From contig PLQC01000075.1 in assembly GCA_003159675.1 (NCBI GenBank), positions 1 to 32,309 of the forward strand: a DNA stretch of 32,309 nt, given 5' to 3'. Origin of the DNA: Limisphaerales bacterium. Lineage in GTDB: Bacteria > Verrucomicrobiota > Verrucomicrobiia > Limisphaerales > BOG-1460. Both the position numbers and the translations under genes were made by a program. Shown here piece after piece: positions 24,560 through 32,309 of this stretch; within the stretch, counting starts at the first letter, position 1, and the number at the start of each line of letters is the position of its first letter. The notes under the pieces were generated by a model. The model was not told the origin of the DNA. It saw only the letters and a list, made by a program, of their open reading frames with translations, and did no database searches.

Positions 24560-27322
24560 ATGCAAACCTTAGCTGACTCCAACCCCCAGCCGGTCGAGTC
24601 CGCCCATGACATTTTGAGGGCGCGCAGACATCCGCTGGATTCCATTTTTTCACCCAAAGTAATCGCCGTCATCGGCGCCACCGAAAACCCCGGCAGTGTC
24701 GGACGGACGGTCTTCCAGAATCTCGGCCGTGGCGGATTCGACGGTGTCGTGTACCCGGTCAACCCCAAGCGCGCCTCGGTCTTGTGCGTGAAGGCATTTC
24801 CGAGCATCTCGGCCGTGCCGGAAAAGGTGGACCTGGCGGTCATCTGCACTCCGGCGAAGACGGTGCCGGGCATCATCCAGGATTGCGTCAAGGCCGGGGT
24901 GGCGGGCGCCATCATCATTTCCGCCGGCTTCAAGGAAACCGGTCCCGAGGGGGCGGCTCTCGAACAGAAGATCCTTGCCGAAGCGCGCCGCGGCGGAATG
25001 CGCATCGTCGGCCCGAACTGCCTCGGCGTCATGATGACCGCCAACGGCCTGAACGCCACGTTCGCCAGCACCATCGCCCGGCGCGGCAATGTCGGTTTTC
25101 TGAGCCAGAGCGGCGCCTTGTGCACCGCGGTCCTGGACTGGAGTCTGAAGGAAAACGTCGGTTTCAGCGCATTCGTGTCCATCGGCTCCATGCTCGATGT
25201 CGGTTGGGGCGATTTGATTTACTATCTCGGAGACGACCCGAACACCAAGAGCATCGTGATTTACATGGAGACCATCGGGGATGCCCGTGCGTTCCTGTCG
25301 GCCGCCCGCGAAGTCGCGCTGACCAAGCCGATCATCGTCATCAAGCCCGGCCGCACCGCCGGCGCCGCCAAAGCCGCCGCCTCCCACACCGGCTCGCTGA
25401 CCGGCAGCGACGACGTTCTCGAAGCCGCGTTCAAGCGCTGCGGCGTATTGCGCGTCAACAACATCTCCGACCTGTTCTACATGTCGGAAGTGCTGGGCCG
25501 GCAGCCCCGGCCCAGGGGCAATCGCATGACCATGATCACGAATGCCGGCGGTCCGGGCGTGCTGGCCACGGACGCGCTCCTGACCAGCGGCGGCGCGCTC
25601 GCAGAAGTGTCGGCAGGCACCATCAGCGAACTGAACAAAATCCTTCCCGCCGCCTGGTCACACAACAACCCCATCGACGTGCTCGGTGACGCCAGCGCGG
25701 AGACTTACGCCAAGACACTCGAGATTTCAGGCCGCGATCCGAATAGCGACGGCTTGCTTGTGATCCTCACACCGCAGGCCATGACGGATCCCACCGCCAC
25801 GGCCGAGAAGCTCAAGGCGTTTGGGCACATCGAAGGCAAGCCCGTGCTCGCAAGCTGGATGGGCGGCGCCGATGTCGCCGCCGGCGAGAAGATCCTCAAC
25901 GACGCCGGAATCCCGACTTTTCCGTATCCCGACACCGCGGCGCGGGTGTTCACGTCCATGTGGCGCTACGCGGATAGTCTCCGGGCGCTCTACGAAACCC
26001 CGGTGCCGTCGGCCGACCCGGACGATCTGGCTTCGGGCCGGTCCAAAGCCGGGAAGCTGATTGAATCCGTGAAAAACGCGGGCCGGACGATCCTGACCGA
26101 GGCTGAATCCAAGGAACTGCTCGCCTGTTACAGCATCCCGACCGTCGTCACCAAGATTGCCACGACCGAAGCCCAGGCCGCCAAACTGGCGGTTGAAATC
26201 GGATTTCCGACGGTCCTGAAGCTGTATTCCGAGACCATCACGCACAAGACCGACGTGGGCGGCGTGCAATTGAACCTCCAGAACGAGGCGGAGGTCCGGC
26301 AGGCGTTCAAGGCCATCAAAGCCGCCTGCACGGAAAAGGCGGGCGCGAAACATTTCCAGGGTGTGACGGTGCAGAAGATGATCAAATTGAGCGAAGGCTA
26401 CGAAATCATTCTGGGCAGCAGCATCGATCCCCAGTTCGGCCCGGTGCTCCTTTTCGGCATGGGCGGCCAGCTCGTTGAAGTGTTCAAGGACAAGGCCCTC
26501 GCCCTGCCCCCGCTCAACACCACCCTCGCCCGCCGCATGATGGAGACAACCAGGATCTATCATGCGCTCAAAGGCGTGCGCGGCCGCAAGCCGGTGGATC
26601 TCGCCGCGCTCGAAAAAATCATGGTCGGCTTCAGCCAGCTCGTCGCCGAACAGCCGTGGATCAAGGAAATCGACATCAACCCCATGTTCGCCTCCGCCGA
26701 CGACTTGGTCGCGCTCGACGCCCGGGTGATCCTGCACGACGCGAAGACGGAGGAAGACAAGCTGCCCCGGCTCGCCATCCGCCCCTACCCGACGCAATAT
26801 GTGTCCCCGTGGAAGCTGAAAGACGGCACAGCGATCACGATTCGTCCGATCCGGCCTGAAGACGAGCCCTTGCTGGTGAAGTTCCATGAAACGCTCTCCG
26901 AGGAGAGCGTGTATCACCGGTATTTCAACCAGATCAAACTGGACCAGCGCATCGCGCACGAGCGGCTGACGCGAATCTGCTTCAACGATTACGACCGCGA
27001 AATCGCGCTGGTCGCCGAGCGCAAGAATCCGAAGGGCGGCGCGGTTGAAATTGTCGGCGTGGGCCGGCTGAGCAAGGCGCGTGGGCGAAACGAAGCCGAA
27101 TTTTCGCTCCTGATCAACGACCAGTGGCAGCGGCATGGCCTCGGCACGGAATTGCTCAAACGACTCGTGCACATCGGCCGCGACGAGAAGCTGGCGCGCA
27201 TCACCGCCATCGTGCTGGCTGACAATTACGGCATGCAGCATGTCAGCAAAAAGGTCGGCTTCAAACTCGAGCACGATTCCAGCAAACGCGACTTCAAGGC
27301 CGAATACATTCTGAAATCCTGA
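24560..27322 (+). CDS. acyl-CoA synthetase (NDP-forming)-GNAT fusion, Pat-like protein acetyltransferase
   Basis: This 920-residue protein has the architecture of Pat/YfiQ lysine acetyltransferases, which regulate AMP-forming acetyl-CoA synthetase. A CoA-binding Rossmann domain (about 26-150: [18 protein letters not shown]) is followed by the succinyl-CoA ligase-like domains with [16 protein letters not shown] and [12 protein letters not shown]. An ATP-grasp domain (about 510-735) has [20 protein letters not shown] and [15 protein letters not shown]-terminal GNAT domain (about 755-920) has [11 protein letters not shown] and the acetyl-CoA loop [15 protein letters not shown]. His276 sits where ADP-forming acetyl-CoA synthetases carry the phosphorylated histidine, so the synthetase half may be catalytic. 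ATG 24560 is chosen; a TTG 12 nt upstream also exists. No ribosome site is clear. It is monocistronic by spacing. Confidence 0.92.
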   Translation: MQTLADSNPQPVESAHDILRARRHPLDSIFSPKVIAVIGATENPGSVGRTVFQNLGRGGFDGVVYPVNPKRASVLCVKAFPSISAVPEKVDLAVICTPAKTVPGIIQDCVKAGVAGAIIISAGFKETGPEGAALEQKILAEARRGGMRIVGPNCLGVMMTANGLNATFASTIARRGNVGFLSQSGALCTAVLDWSLKENVGFSAFVSIGSMLDVGWGDLIYYLGDDPNTKSIVIYMETIGDARAFLSAAREVALTKPIIVIKPGRTAGAAKAAASHTGSLTGSDDVLEAAFKRCGVLRVNNISDLFYMSEVLGRQPRPRGNRMTMITNAGGPGVLATDALLTSGGALAEVSAGTISELNKILPAAWSHNNPIDVLGDASAETYAKTLEISGRDPNSDGLLVILTPQAMTDPTATAEKLKAFGHIEGKPVLASWMGGADVAAGEKILNDAGIPTFPYPDTAARVFTSMWRYADSLRALYETPVPSADPDDLASGRSKAGKLIESVKNAGRTILTEAESKELLACYSIPTVVTKIATTEAQAAKLAVEIGFPTVLKLYSETITHKTDVGGVQLNLQNEAEVRQAFKAIKAACTEKAGAKHFQGVTVQKMIKLSEGYEIILGSSIDPQFGPVLLFGMGGQLVEVFKDKALALPPLNTTLARRMMETTRIYHALKGVRGRKPVDLAALEKIMVGFSQLVAEQPWIKEIDINPMFASADDLVALDARVILHDAKTEEDKLPRLAIRPYPTQYVSPWKLKDGTAITIRPIRPEDEPLLVKFHETLSEESVYHRYFNQIKLDQRIAHERLTRICFNDYDREIALVAERKNPKGGAVEIVGVGRLSKARGRNEAEFSLLINDQWQRHGLGTELLKRLVHIGRDEKLARITAIVLADNYGMQHVSKKVGFKLEHDSSKRDFKAEYILKS

Positions 27323-27360
27323 CGCTCCGAGTCTTTGGGCAACACTCCCTCACGATGCGC
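27323..27360. repeat. half copy of the 17205-17242 repeat
   Basis: These 38 bases match 17205-17242 in the same orientation with two mismatches. The copy starts at the base after the stop codon of the Pat-like gene, so it forms the very beginning of that gene's 3' untranslated region. The other arm of the inverted repeat seen at 17081 is absent here. Confidence 0.8.
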
Positions 27361-27505
27361 CCGGGGCGAAGGGACCGCTCAAAAAGCTTCCACCCGCCGC
27401 CCTTTTGGGAAATAATGCAAACGCATCCCAAGGCAGACACCGCCTTTGGACCATGCTTTATACTGGATCAACTCATGAGCGATTCGTCCAAAAAAGCGAA
27501 TACAA

Positions 27506-29947
27506 ATGAAACATCCCAAAGGGCCGGGCAGCCATGGCATGAACCCGCCCGAAAACCCGATGGCATTCGGTGCGCCCGGCATCGAACCCTGCTGGACTTC
27601 CAGCGCGAAGGAAGGCTTGGGCACCGCTTATCATACAAGCTGCCGGCTCTGGTTCACGCTCAGCCATGGCATCGTCAACGAGATTTACTACCCCTCGGTT
27701 GACACACCGAACACGCGCGATTTTCAGTTCCTGATCACCGACGGGGAAACGTTTTGCCATGAGGAAAAGCGCGACCTGAGCCACCGGATCGAATACCCGG
27801 AACGCGATTGTGTTTTCTACCGCCTCACCAACTCGGAGCCCAACGGGCGTTACCGGCTGATCAAGCACGTCCTTGCAGATCCACACCGGTCGGTGCTGCT
27901 CGTGCATACCCGGCTCGAAGTCATGGATCCATCCCTGCGCGGCAGGTTGCACCTCTACGCACTGCTGGCGCCGCATATCGCGCGTCATGGGGCCGGCAAC
28001 TCCGGCTGGTGTTCCGAAATCAACGGCAACCAACTGCTCCATGCGGAACGCAAGGACATCCATCTTGTCATGGGTTGCAGCGCAGGTTTTTCGCGGCGGT
28101 CGGTCGGGTATGTCGGTGCCAGCGATGGTTGGCAGGATTTGACGAATCATTTCAAAATGGACTGGGAATTTAGCGGGGCGGAAGACGGCAACATCGCGCT
28201 GACGGGCGAAGTCGATCTTCGCGCGGGTGGCGAATTTACGATCGCCATTGCTCTCGGAGGGAGCTGCCAGAGCACGATGGCGAAGATGCTGCAATCACTG
28301 GCGGAGCCCTTCGAAGTTCATCGCGAGGCCTATGTCCGCCAGTGGCAGCGCACGGTCGTCAATCCGAAGTATGATTTCAGCCGGCACACCTCGGACAGCG
28401 GTCATCTGTACCGGCTCAGCCGCTGCATCCTGCTCGCCCACGAAGACAAATTGTTTCAAGGCGCACTGGTGGCGTCGATGAGCATCCCCTGGGGCGAAAC
28501 GAAGTGCGACAACGATCTGGGCGGTTATCATCTGGTCTGGACGCGCGACCTGGTGCAGAGCGCGACGGCATTGCTGGCGACGGGCCAAACCGGGACTCCG
28601 CTGCGCGCCTTGATCTGGCTCGCAGCCGTCCAGCGGCCGGACGGCAGTTTCCCGCAAAACAGTTGGATCAATGGGAACGCGTACTGGTCCGGTGTGCAAC
28701 TGGATGAAATTGCCGCCCCGATCCTGCTGGCGTGGCGGTTGCGCAACAACGACACCTCGCTGGGGCGGTTCGATCCTCGCGTCATGATTTTTGGTGCCGC
28801 AGCCTATCTCATGCGGCAGGGCCCGGTCACCGCGCAGGAACGCTGGGAGGAAAACGCCGGCTATTCACCCTCGACGCTCGCCACGGTGATTGCCGGCTTG
28901 GTGTGCGCCGCGGAGTTCGCCAAGTGTGCCGATGAAATGCGCACGGCCGGGTTCATTCTGGACTATGCCGACTGGCTGGCCGCGCACATCGAGGAATGGA
29001 CCGTGACCACGTGCGGCGAGCTGGTCGGGGGTTTTCCGCGCCACTACATGCGGATCAATCCCACGGATCCTCTGGCGCCCGATCCGCACGCCGATCCCAA
29101 CACAACGATGCTCGAAGTCGGCAACGCCGGCGGCCTTCATCCGGCAAGAAACATCGTGGGCGGCGATTTTCTTCACCTGGTGCGTCTGGGCATTCGTGCG
29201 GCGGATGACCCCGTCGTGCGCGATTCGATCGAAGTGATCGATCGCGTGCTCAAACGCGATCTGCCGCAAGGCCCCTGCTGGCGCCGCTACAACCACGACG
29301 GCTATGGGCAGAAGGAGGACGGCAGCGCCTTCGATGGCACGGGCGTCGGCCGGTCCTGGCCGATATTGACCGGCGAACGCGGTCATTACGAACTCGCCGC
29401 CGGGCGCGATCCGCTGCCCTTCATTTCGGCGATGGAAAAATTCGCCAACGAAGGGGCGATGATCAGCGAGCAGTTGTGGGACGCCGACGACCTGCCGGAG
29501 AGAGGGATGAGGCGCGGCCAGCCGACGGGTGCGGCCATGCCGTTGTGCTGGTCGCATGCCGAATACGTGTCGCTCGTGCGCAGTGCTCACGACGGCATCT
29601 GCTTCGATCGCGTCGAACCGGCATTCCAGCGCTATGTTGTCAACCCGGTGCGAAGCCTGCATGAAATCTGGAACTTGCGCCATCCGGTTCGGCGGATGTC
29701 CCCTGGAAAAATATTGCGCGTCATCGTCACCGCGGAGGCCACGGTCGTGTGGTCGGAGGATCGCTGGGCGAACACCAGGACCTCGGACGCCACCCTGGTG
29801 GGCCCGCTCAATCTGTGGTTTGTGGATTTTCCGACGAAGAATCTGCCGGTCGGTTCGGTGATCGAGTTCACCTTTTTCTGGAAGGACACCCAGCGCTGGG
29901 AAGACAGGAATTACTCCGTCAGCGTCGGCGTCACAAGCTTTGGGTAG
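27506..29947 (+). CDS. GH15 glucoamylase-like glycosidase
   Basis: This is a protein of 813 residues without a signal peptide, so probably cytoplasmic and acting on alpha-glucans such as glycogen or maltodextrin. The N-terminal beta-sandwich (about 25-300) opens with GAPGIEPCWTSSAKEGLGTAY and LSHGIVNEIYYPSVDTPNTRD. The alpha6/alpha6 barrel follows with GGYHLVWTRDLVQSATALLA, the general acid in RWEENAGYSPSTLATVIAG, and the general base in ISEQLWDADDLPERGM. A C-terminal beta-domain ends the protein. Length and order fit bacterial glucoamylase / glucodextranase-like GH15 proteins. ATG 27506 is the first in frame; ATG 27539 is an alternative. No link to the mannan locus is evident. Trehalase or dextran specificities within GH15 cannot be excluded. 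Confidence 0.9.
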   Translation: MKHPKGPGSHGMNPPENPMAFGAPGIEPCWTSSAKEGLGTAYHTSCRLWFTLSHGIVNEIYYPSVDTPNTRDFQFLITDGETFCHEEKRDLSHRIEYPERDCVFYRLTNSEPNGRYRLIKHVLADPHRSVLLVHTRLEVMDPSLRGRLHLYALLAPHIARHGAGNSGWCSEINGNQLLHAERKDIHLVMGCSAGFSRRSVGYVGASDGWQDLTNHFKMDWEFSGAEDGNIALTGEVDLRAGGEFTIAIALGGSCQSTMAKMLQSLAEPFEVHREAYVRQWQRTVVNPKYDFSRHTSDSGHLYRLSRCILLAHEDKLFQGALVASMSIPWGETKCDNDLGGYHLVWTRDLVQSATALLATGQTGTPLRALIWLAAVQRPDGSFPQNSWINGNAYWSGVQLDEIAAPILLAWRLRNNDTSLGRFDPRVMIFGAAAYLMRQGPVTAQERWEENAGYSPSTLATVIAGLVCAAEFAKCADEMRTAGFILDYADWLAAHIEEWTVTTCGELVGGFPRHYMRINPTDPLAPDPHADPNTTMLEVGNAGGLHPARNIVGGDFLHLVRLGIRAADDPVVRDSIEVIDRVLKRDLPQGPCWRRYNHDGYGQKEDGSAFDGTGVGRSWPILTGERGHYELAAGRDPLPFISAMEKFANEGAMISEQLWDADDLPERGMRRGQPTGAAMPLCWSHAEYVSLVRSAHDGICFDRVEPAFQRYVVNPVRSLHEIWNLRHPVRRMSPGKILRVIVTAEATVVWSEDRWANTRTSDATLVGPLNLWFVDFPTKNLPVGSVIEFTFFWKDTQRWEDRNYSVSVGVTSFG

Positions 29948-29948
29948 T

Positions 29949-30089
29949 ACGGGCGACTCGCCCGTCTCGTCCGGTGACTCGCCGGACGGAATGGAGAGAG
30001 TCGTCCAGTTGCAACTCACGCCCGAGTGTCGGCTGTCGTCCGGCTCTTCCGGCCGGCGAGTCGCCGGCCGGCACAGGCTGCTAGCCTGT
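29949..30089. repeat. cluster of palindromes with a GACTC/GAGTC core
   Basis: Three palindromes share the core: ACGGGCG-ACT-CGCCCGT (29949-29965), TCCGG-TGACTCG-CCGGA (29970-29986) and a 23-nt perfect one at 30049-30071 with arms CCGGCCGGCGA. A fourth, ACAGGCT-GCT-AGCCTGT, follows at 30073-30089. The block starts right after the stop of the GH15 gene and lies between convergent genes (GH15 and gcvT). It could act as a two-way transcription barrier or be a dispersed REP-like element. Confidence 0.8.
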
Positions 30090-30141
30090 TCCACCCATTC
30101 CTTGGCTCGGGCGTGTCAAAAAACCGGACTCTGGGCGCGCG

Positions 30142-31308
30142 TCAAATCGAATCAGTTACCCTTTGAGGAGCTTGACCCCTTCGGTAGATTGGCTTCTGCA
30201 CGACCACTGCGGGCGGGCGCTTGCCCCGAATCTCAATTTCAATGGCCGTGCCCGGCGTCGCCAGGTCCGGCGGCATATAGCCCAGGCCGATGCCTATGCC
30301 CAGCGACGGACTCTGCGTGCCGCTGGTGACGTCGCCAATCTTTGCGCCGCAGGCCCAGATCGGATACTGCGGACGCGGCGGCGCCGACTTGTCCGTCATC
30401 TTGAAAGCGACGCATTTCCTGGACACGCCCGTCGCCTTTTGTGCGGCCAGGACGGAGCGTCCGACGAATTCACCCTTGTCCAGCGCGACGAAAAACTCGA
30501 GCCCGGCTTCGATGGGCGTCGTGTTCTCGTCCAATTCATGTCCATAGAGCGGATAGCAGGCTTCGGTGCGCAGCGTATCGCGGGCGCCGAGGCCGCAGGG
30601 CTTGATGCCAAACGGCCGGCCGGCAGCCAGGATGCCGTCCCAGAGTTGCCGGATCGAATCGTCGCGTCCGACGATCTCGAAGCCGTCCTCGCCTGTGTAA
30701 CCGGTCCGTGACACCAGCACGTTGGCGTGTCCGCAAGCGAAGCCCGCGATCTGGTTCTTCTTCAAGGCGGTGACGCGGTCCACGCGTGTGCCCGAGCCCG
30801 AGCACGCGGAGCCCGGTATGCAGGCATCGATGAATTCCACCACACGCGGACCCTGCACGGCGACGGCGGCGTATTGGTGAGAGGCATCCGTCAGGCGCAA
30901 TTCTTCGCGCCCGGGGAATTCCGCGGCCCGCGCCTGCAGCCATGCGACGTCCGCCTCCGTGCGCGACGCATTGACGACCAGCAAATAGACTTCCCCCGAA
31001 AGCCGGTAGGCGTACAGGTCATCGATGGCGCCGCCCCGTTCGTTGCACAGCAATGTGTACTGGCCGCCACCGGGAGCGATTTTATCGATGTCGTTCGTCA
31101 GGACGGAATTCAGGAACCGGGGGGCGGCGCTGCCGCTGACCGTGATCTCTCCCATGTGCGAGATATCGAAAATGCCGGCGGCCGTTCGCACCGCCTGGTG
31201 CTCGTCCATAATGCTCGTGTATTGCACCGGCATTTCCCAGCCGCCGAATTCGACAAGCTTGCCGCCCAGGTTCTGGTGCGCGGAGAACAGAGGTGTCCGT
31301 TTCAACAT
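30142..31308 (-). CDS. gcvT: glycine cleavage system T protein (aminomethyltransferase)
   Basis: This enzyme transfers the aminomethyl carbon from lipoyl-GcvH to tetrahydrofolate, giving methylene-THF and ammonia. All 388 residues match the family. TPLFSAHQNLGGKLVEFGGWEMPVQY is at the N-terminus, followed by AGIFDISHMGEI, the catalytic aspartate region in GGAIDDLYAYR, VSRTGYTGEDGFEI, GLGARDTLRTEACYPLYGHEL and GEFVGRSVL. The C-terminus extends about 10 residues past the usual end (RRGQAPQRVTDSI). Typical operon partners gcvH and gcvP are not present in the window. It lies 79 nt downstream of the reductase gene on the same strand; the two may be cotranscribed. Confidence 0.96.
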   Translation of the reverse strand: MLKRTPLFSAHQNLGGKLVEFGGWEMPVQYTSIMDEHQAVRTAAGIFDISHMGEITVSGSAAPRFLNSVLTNDIDKIAPGGGQYTLLCNERGGAIDDLYAYRLSGEVYLLVVNASRTEADVAWLQARAAEFPGREELRLTDASHQYAAVAVQGPRVVEFIDACIPGSACSGSGTRVDRVTALKKNQIAGFACGHANVLVSRTGYTGEDGFEIVGRDDSIRQLWDGILAAGRPFGIKPCGLGARDTLRTEACYPLYGHELDENTTPIEAGLEFFVALDKGEFVGRSVLAAQKATGVSRKCVAFKMTDKSAPPRPQYPIWACGAKIGDVTSGTQSPSLGIGIGLGYMPPDLATPGTAIEIEIRGKRPPAVVVQKPIYRRGQAPQRVTDSI

Positions 31309-31387
31309 GGGGCGCAGGATGCAGGATGGGGGATGCAGAATAAAGAACCAAACGACCGGCCGCGGGTCCGTTCGACCCCCTTCTCCG
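31309..31387. other. short gcvT leader with GGATGCA-type direct repeats
   Basis: This 79-nt spacer contains GCAGGATGCAGGATGGGGGATGCAG just upstream of gcvT, a short run of GGATG(C/G) direct repeats. I see no glycine-riboswitch-like fold that I could support by eye. Confidence 0.35.
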
Positions 31388-32101
31388 TCATCCCCATTTC
31401 TCGGTCTTCATCCGGCTTTTCTCCAGGCCGAGCTCGAAAAGCAGCCCTTCGGCAAACTCCACCAGTGAGTTGGGGCCGCAGGCATAAAAATAGGTGCCGG
31501 CCGCATCAACCATCTGCTGTTTGATCCACGCCGCATCGATGCGGCCCCGACGGCCCGGCCAGGGATCCCCTTCCGCCAATCGCGTGCAGGTCACGTGAAA
31601 CTTGAAATGGGGATTGTCCCGTTCCAACCGACGGAATTCTTCGTTGAAAATGACGTCCTTCGCCGTCCGGACGCTGTAGAGGATTGTGATTCTTGTTTCC
31701 AGGCCGCGGCGCGTCGCTTCCCGCACAAATGCCCGGAAGGGAGTGACGCCCGATCCGCCGGCGGTGCAGATCAGGTGAGTGTTCGCCTCGTACACCGGCA
31801 GGAATTTTCCCGCCGGCGGCAGGACCATCAATCGCTGGTCCGGCTTGATCCAGTCCACCAGCCGTGTGCCCATCTTGCCATCGCGCCGCACGGTGAATTC
31901 GTAAAACCCGCGATCCAGCGCACACGAGGAAAGCGAGTAAGCCCGTTTGTAGCCGGGCTCGTCGGGCCAGTAGCAGGTGATGAACTGGCCGGTCTTGAAG
32001 TTCACGTCGTAACCCGCCGGCCAGTTCAGCCGGATGGTCTTGGTGTCGGAAGCCTCGACCGCGACGGCGCCGACAATCATTTCTGTCGCTTCACGAGCCA
32101 T
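31388..32101 (-). CDS. ferredoxin--NADP(+) reductase-like FAD oxidoreductase
   Basis: This is a flavoprotein reductase of 237 residues moving electrons between NAD(P)H and a one-electron carrier. The FAD domain has RAYSLSS with the preceding FKTGQFITCYW. The nucleotide domain has CTAGGSGVTPFRAFVREA, ILYSVRTAKDVIF and the C-terminal YACGPNSLVEFAEGLL. There is no attached ferredoxin domain, and the length is that of the compact FNR/phenol-hydroxylase-reductase type group. The partner is not in the window. One candidate is the 2Fe-2S corrinoid activator at the far left, but this is speculation. The start ATG at 32101 begins MAREATEMIVGAV; translation of the leading region is unambiguous. Confidence 0.9.
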   Translation of the reverse strand: MAREATEMIVGAVAVEASDTKTIRLNWPAGYDVNFKTGQFITCYWPDEPGYKRAYSLSSCALDRGFYEFTVRRDGKMGTRLVDWIKPDQRLMVLPPAGKFLPVYEANTHLICTAGGSGVTPFRAFVREATRRGLETRITILYSVRTAKDVIFNEEFRRLERDNPHFKFHVTCTRLAEGDPWPGRRGRIDAAWIKQQMVDAAGTYFYACGPNSLVEFAEGLLFELGLEKSRMKTEKWG

Positions 32102-32276
32102 AAATAGTGGAAATCCGCGTGTTAGTAACCTTGATTGGGTAACGTGTCAAAGAAACGTTCGCTTTGCCGCTCGCCGAGTCACAGACCGAAGCTCAGGTTT
32201 CATCGTCGAACCGTGCTCACTAAGGGACGCGTTTGATTTTTCCAAAGGTCTTGAGAAGAAGGATGCTGTGAGGAGT
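32102..32276. other. upstream region of the reductase, nothing recognised
   Basis: These 175 bases precede the leftward reductase gene and run to the right-edge repeat. They should contain its promoter. No gene, RNA or clear promoter is visible; a rightward open frame here overlaps the reductase start and looks like chance. Confidence 0.4.
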
Positions 32277-32309
32277 AAATTGGGGTCATAAATTGGGGTC
32301 ACATCTTAA
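32277..32309. repeat. right terminal copy of the window-edge inverted repeat
   Basis: This 33-nt sequence contains two tandem AAATTGGGGTCA(C/T) units followed by CATCTTAA. It is the reverse complement of positions 3-35 with one difference. It is intergenic here, whereas the left copy lies inside a gene. Confidence 0.8.

Noticed and set aside
25727-27274. A 515-codon leftward frame opposite the Pat-like gene
   Set aside because: It is antisense to ATP-grasp and GNAT domains with intact motifs.
1-32309. CRISPR arrays, tRNA or rRNA genes, phage or integrase genes
   Set aside because: None could be recognised: no regularly spaced direct repeats with spacers, no tRNA-like cloverleaf or rRNA core sequence, and no recombinase motifs.

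Overview
The window reads as a high-G+C bacterial contig, most likely from the Verrucomicrobiota (Pedosphaera/Limisphaerales-like). This placement is an inference from three things: the dense short palindromic intergenic repeats, the sensor kinase with two-component propeller domains, and Tat-type leaders on secreted oxidoreductases and glycosidases. No rRNA, tRNA or taxonomic marker gene is visible. Both edges carry the same 33-nt sequence in inverted orientation (built on a tandem GTGACCCCAATTT unit), so the window probably ends where an assembly broke at a dispersed repeat.

Region 1 (1-3600) is a small corrinoid / methyl-transfer locus. It holds a MetH-activation-like protein (cut by the left edge), a RACo/RamA-type reductive activator of corrinoid proteins, and a divergent homocysteine S-methyltransferase. 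The activator has a frameshift, and the methyltransferase has a broken start and an in-frame TAA. All three lesions lie within about 1.5 kb, and no others were noticed in the long genes of the rest of the window. A CBS-domain gene fragment and a block of palindromic repeats follow (3600-4450).

Region 2 (4449-17016) is a beta-mannan utilisation locus. It has two exported GH5 mannanase-like enzymes, an AGE-family cellobiose/mannobiose 2-epimerase and a GH130 mannosylglucose phosphorylase. Together these make the known route mannan -> mannobiose -> mannosyl-glucose -> mannose-1-phosphate + glucose. A Gfo/Idh/MocA oxidoreductase, a divergent GH28-like protein, and a 1052-residue propeller sensor kinase with its NarL-type response regulator accompany them. 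No sugar transporter is present.

Region 3 (17017-23876) is regulatory. After a gene-free GC-rich, repeat-bearing stretch come an AraC regulator with a PocR-like sensory domain, a PAS-PAS histidine kinase whose first PAS resembles the FixL haem pocket, a single-domain Rcp1-like response regulator, a REC-PAS-HisKA_3 hybrid kinase, a NarL-type response regulator and a conserved-looking protein of unknown function.

Region 4 (23877-32309) is mixed: an A+T-richer PD-(D/E)XK-like gene, a Pat-like fusion of an NDP-forming acyl-CoA synthetase with a GNAT domain, a GH15 glucoamylase-like enzyme, a palindrome cluster, and leftward gcvT and ferredoxin-NADP reductase-like genes.
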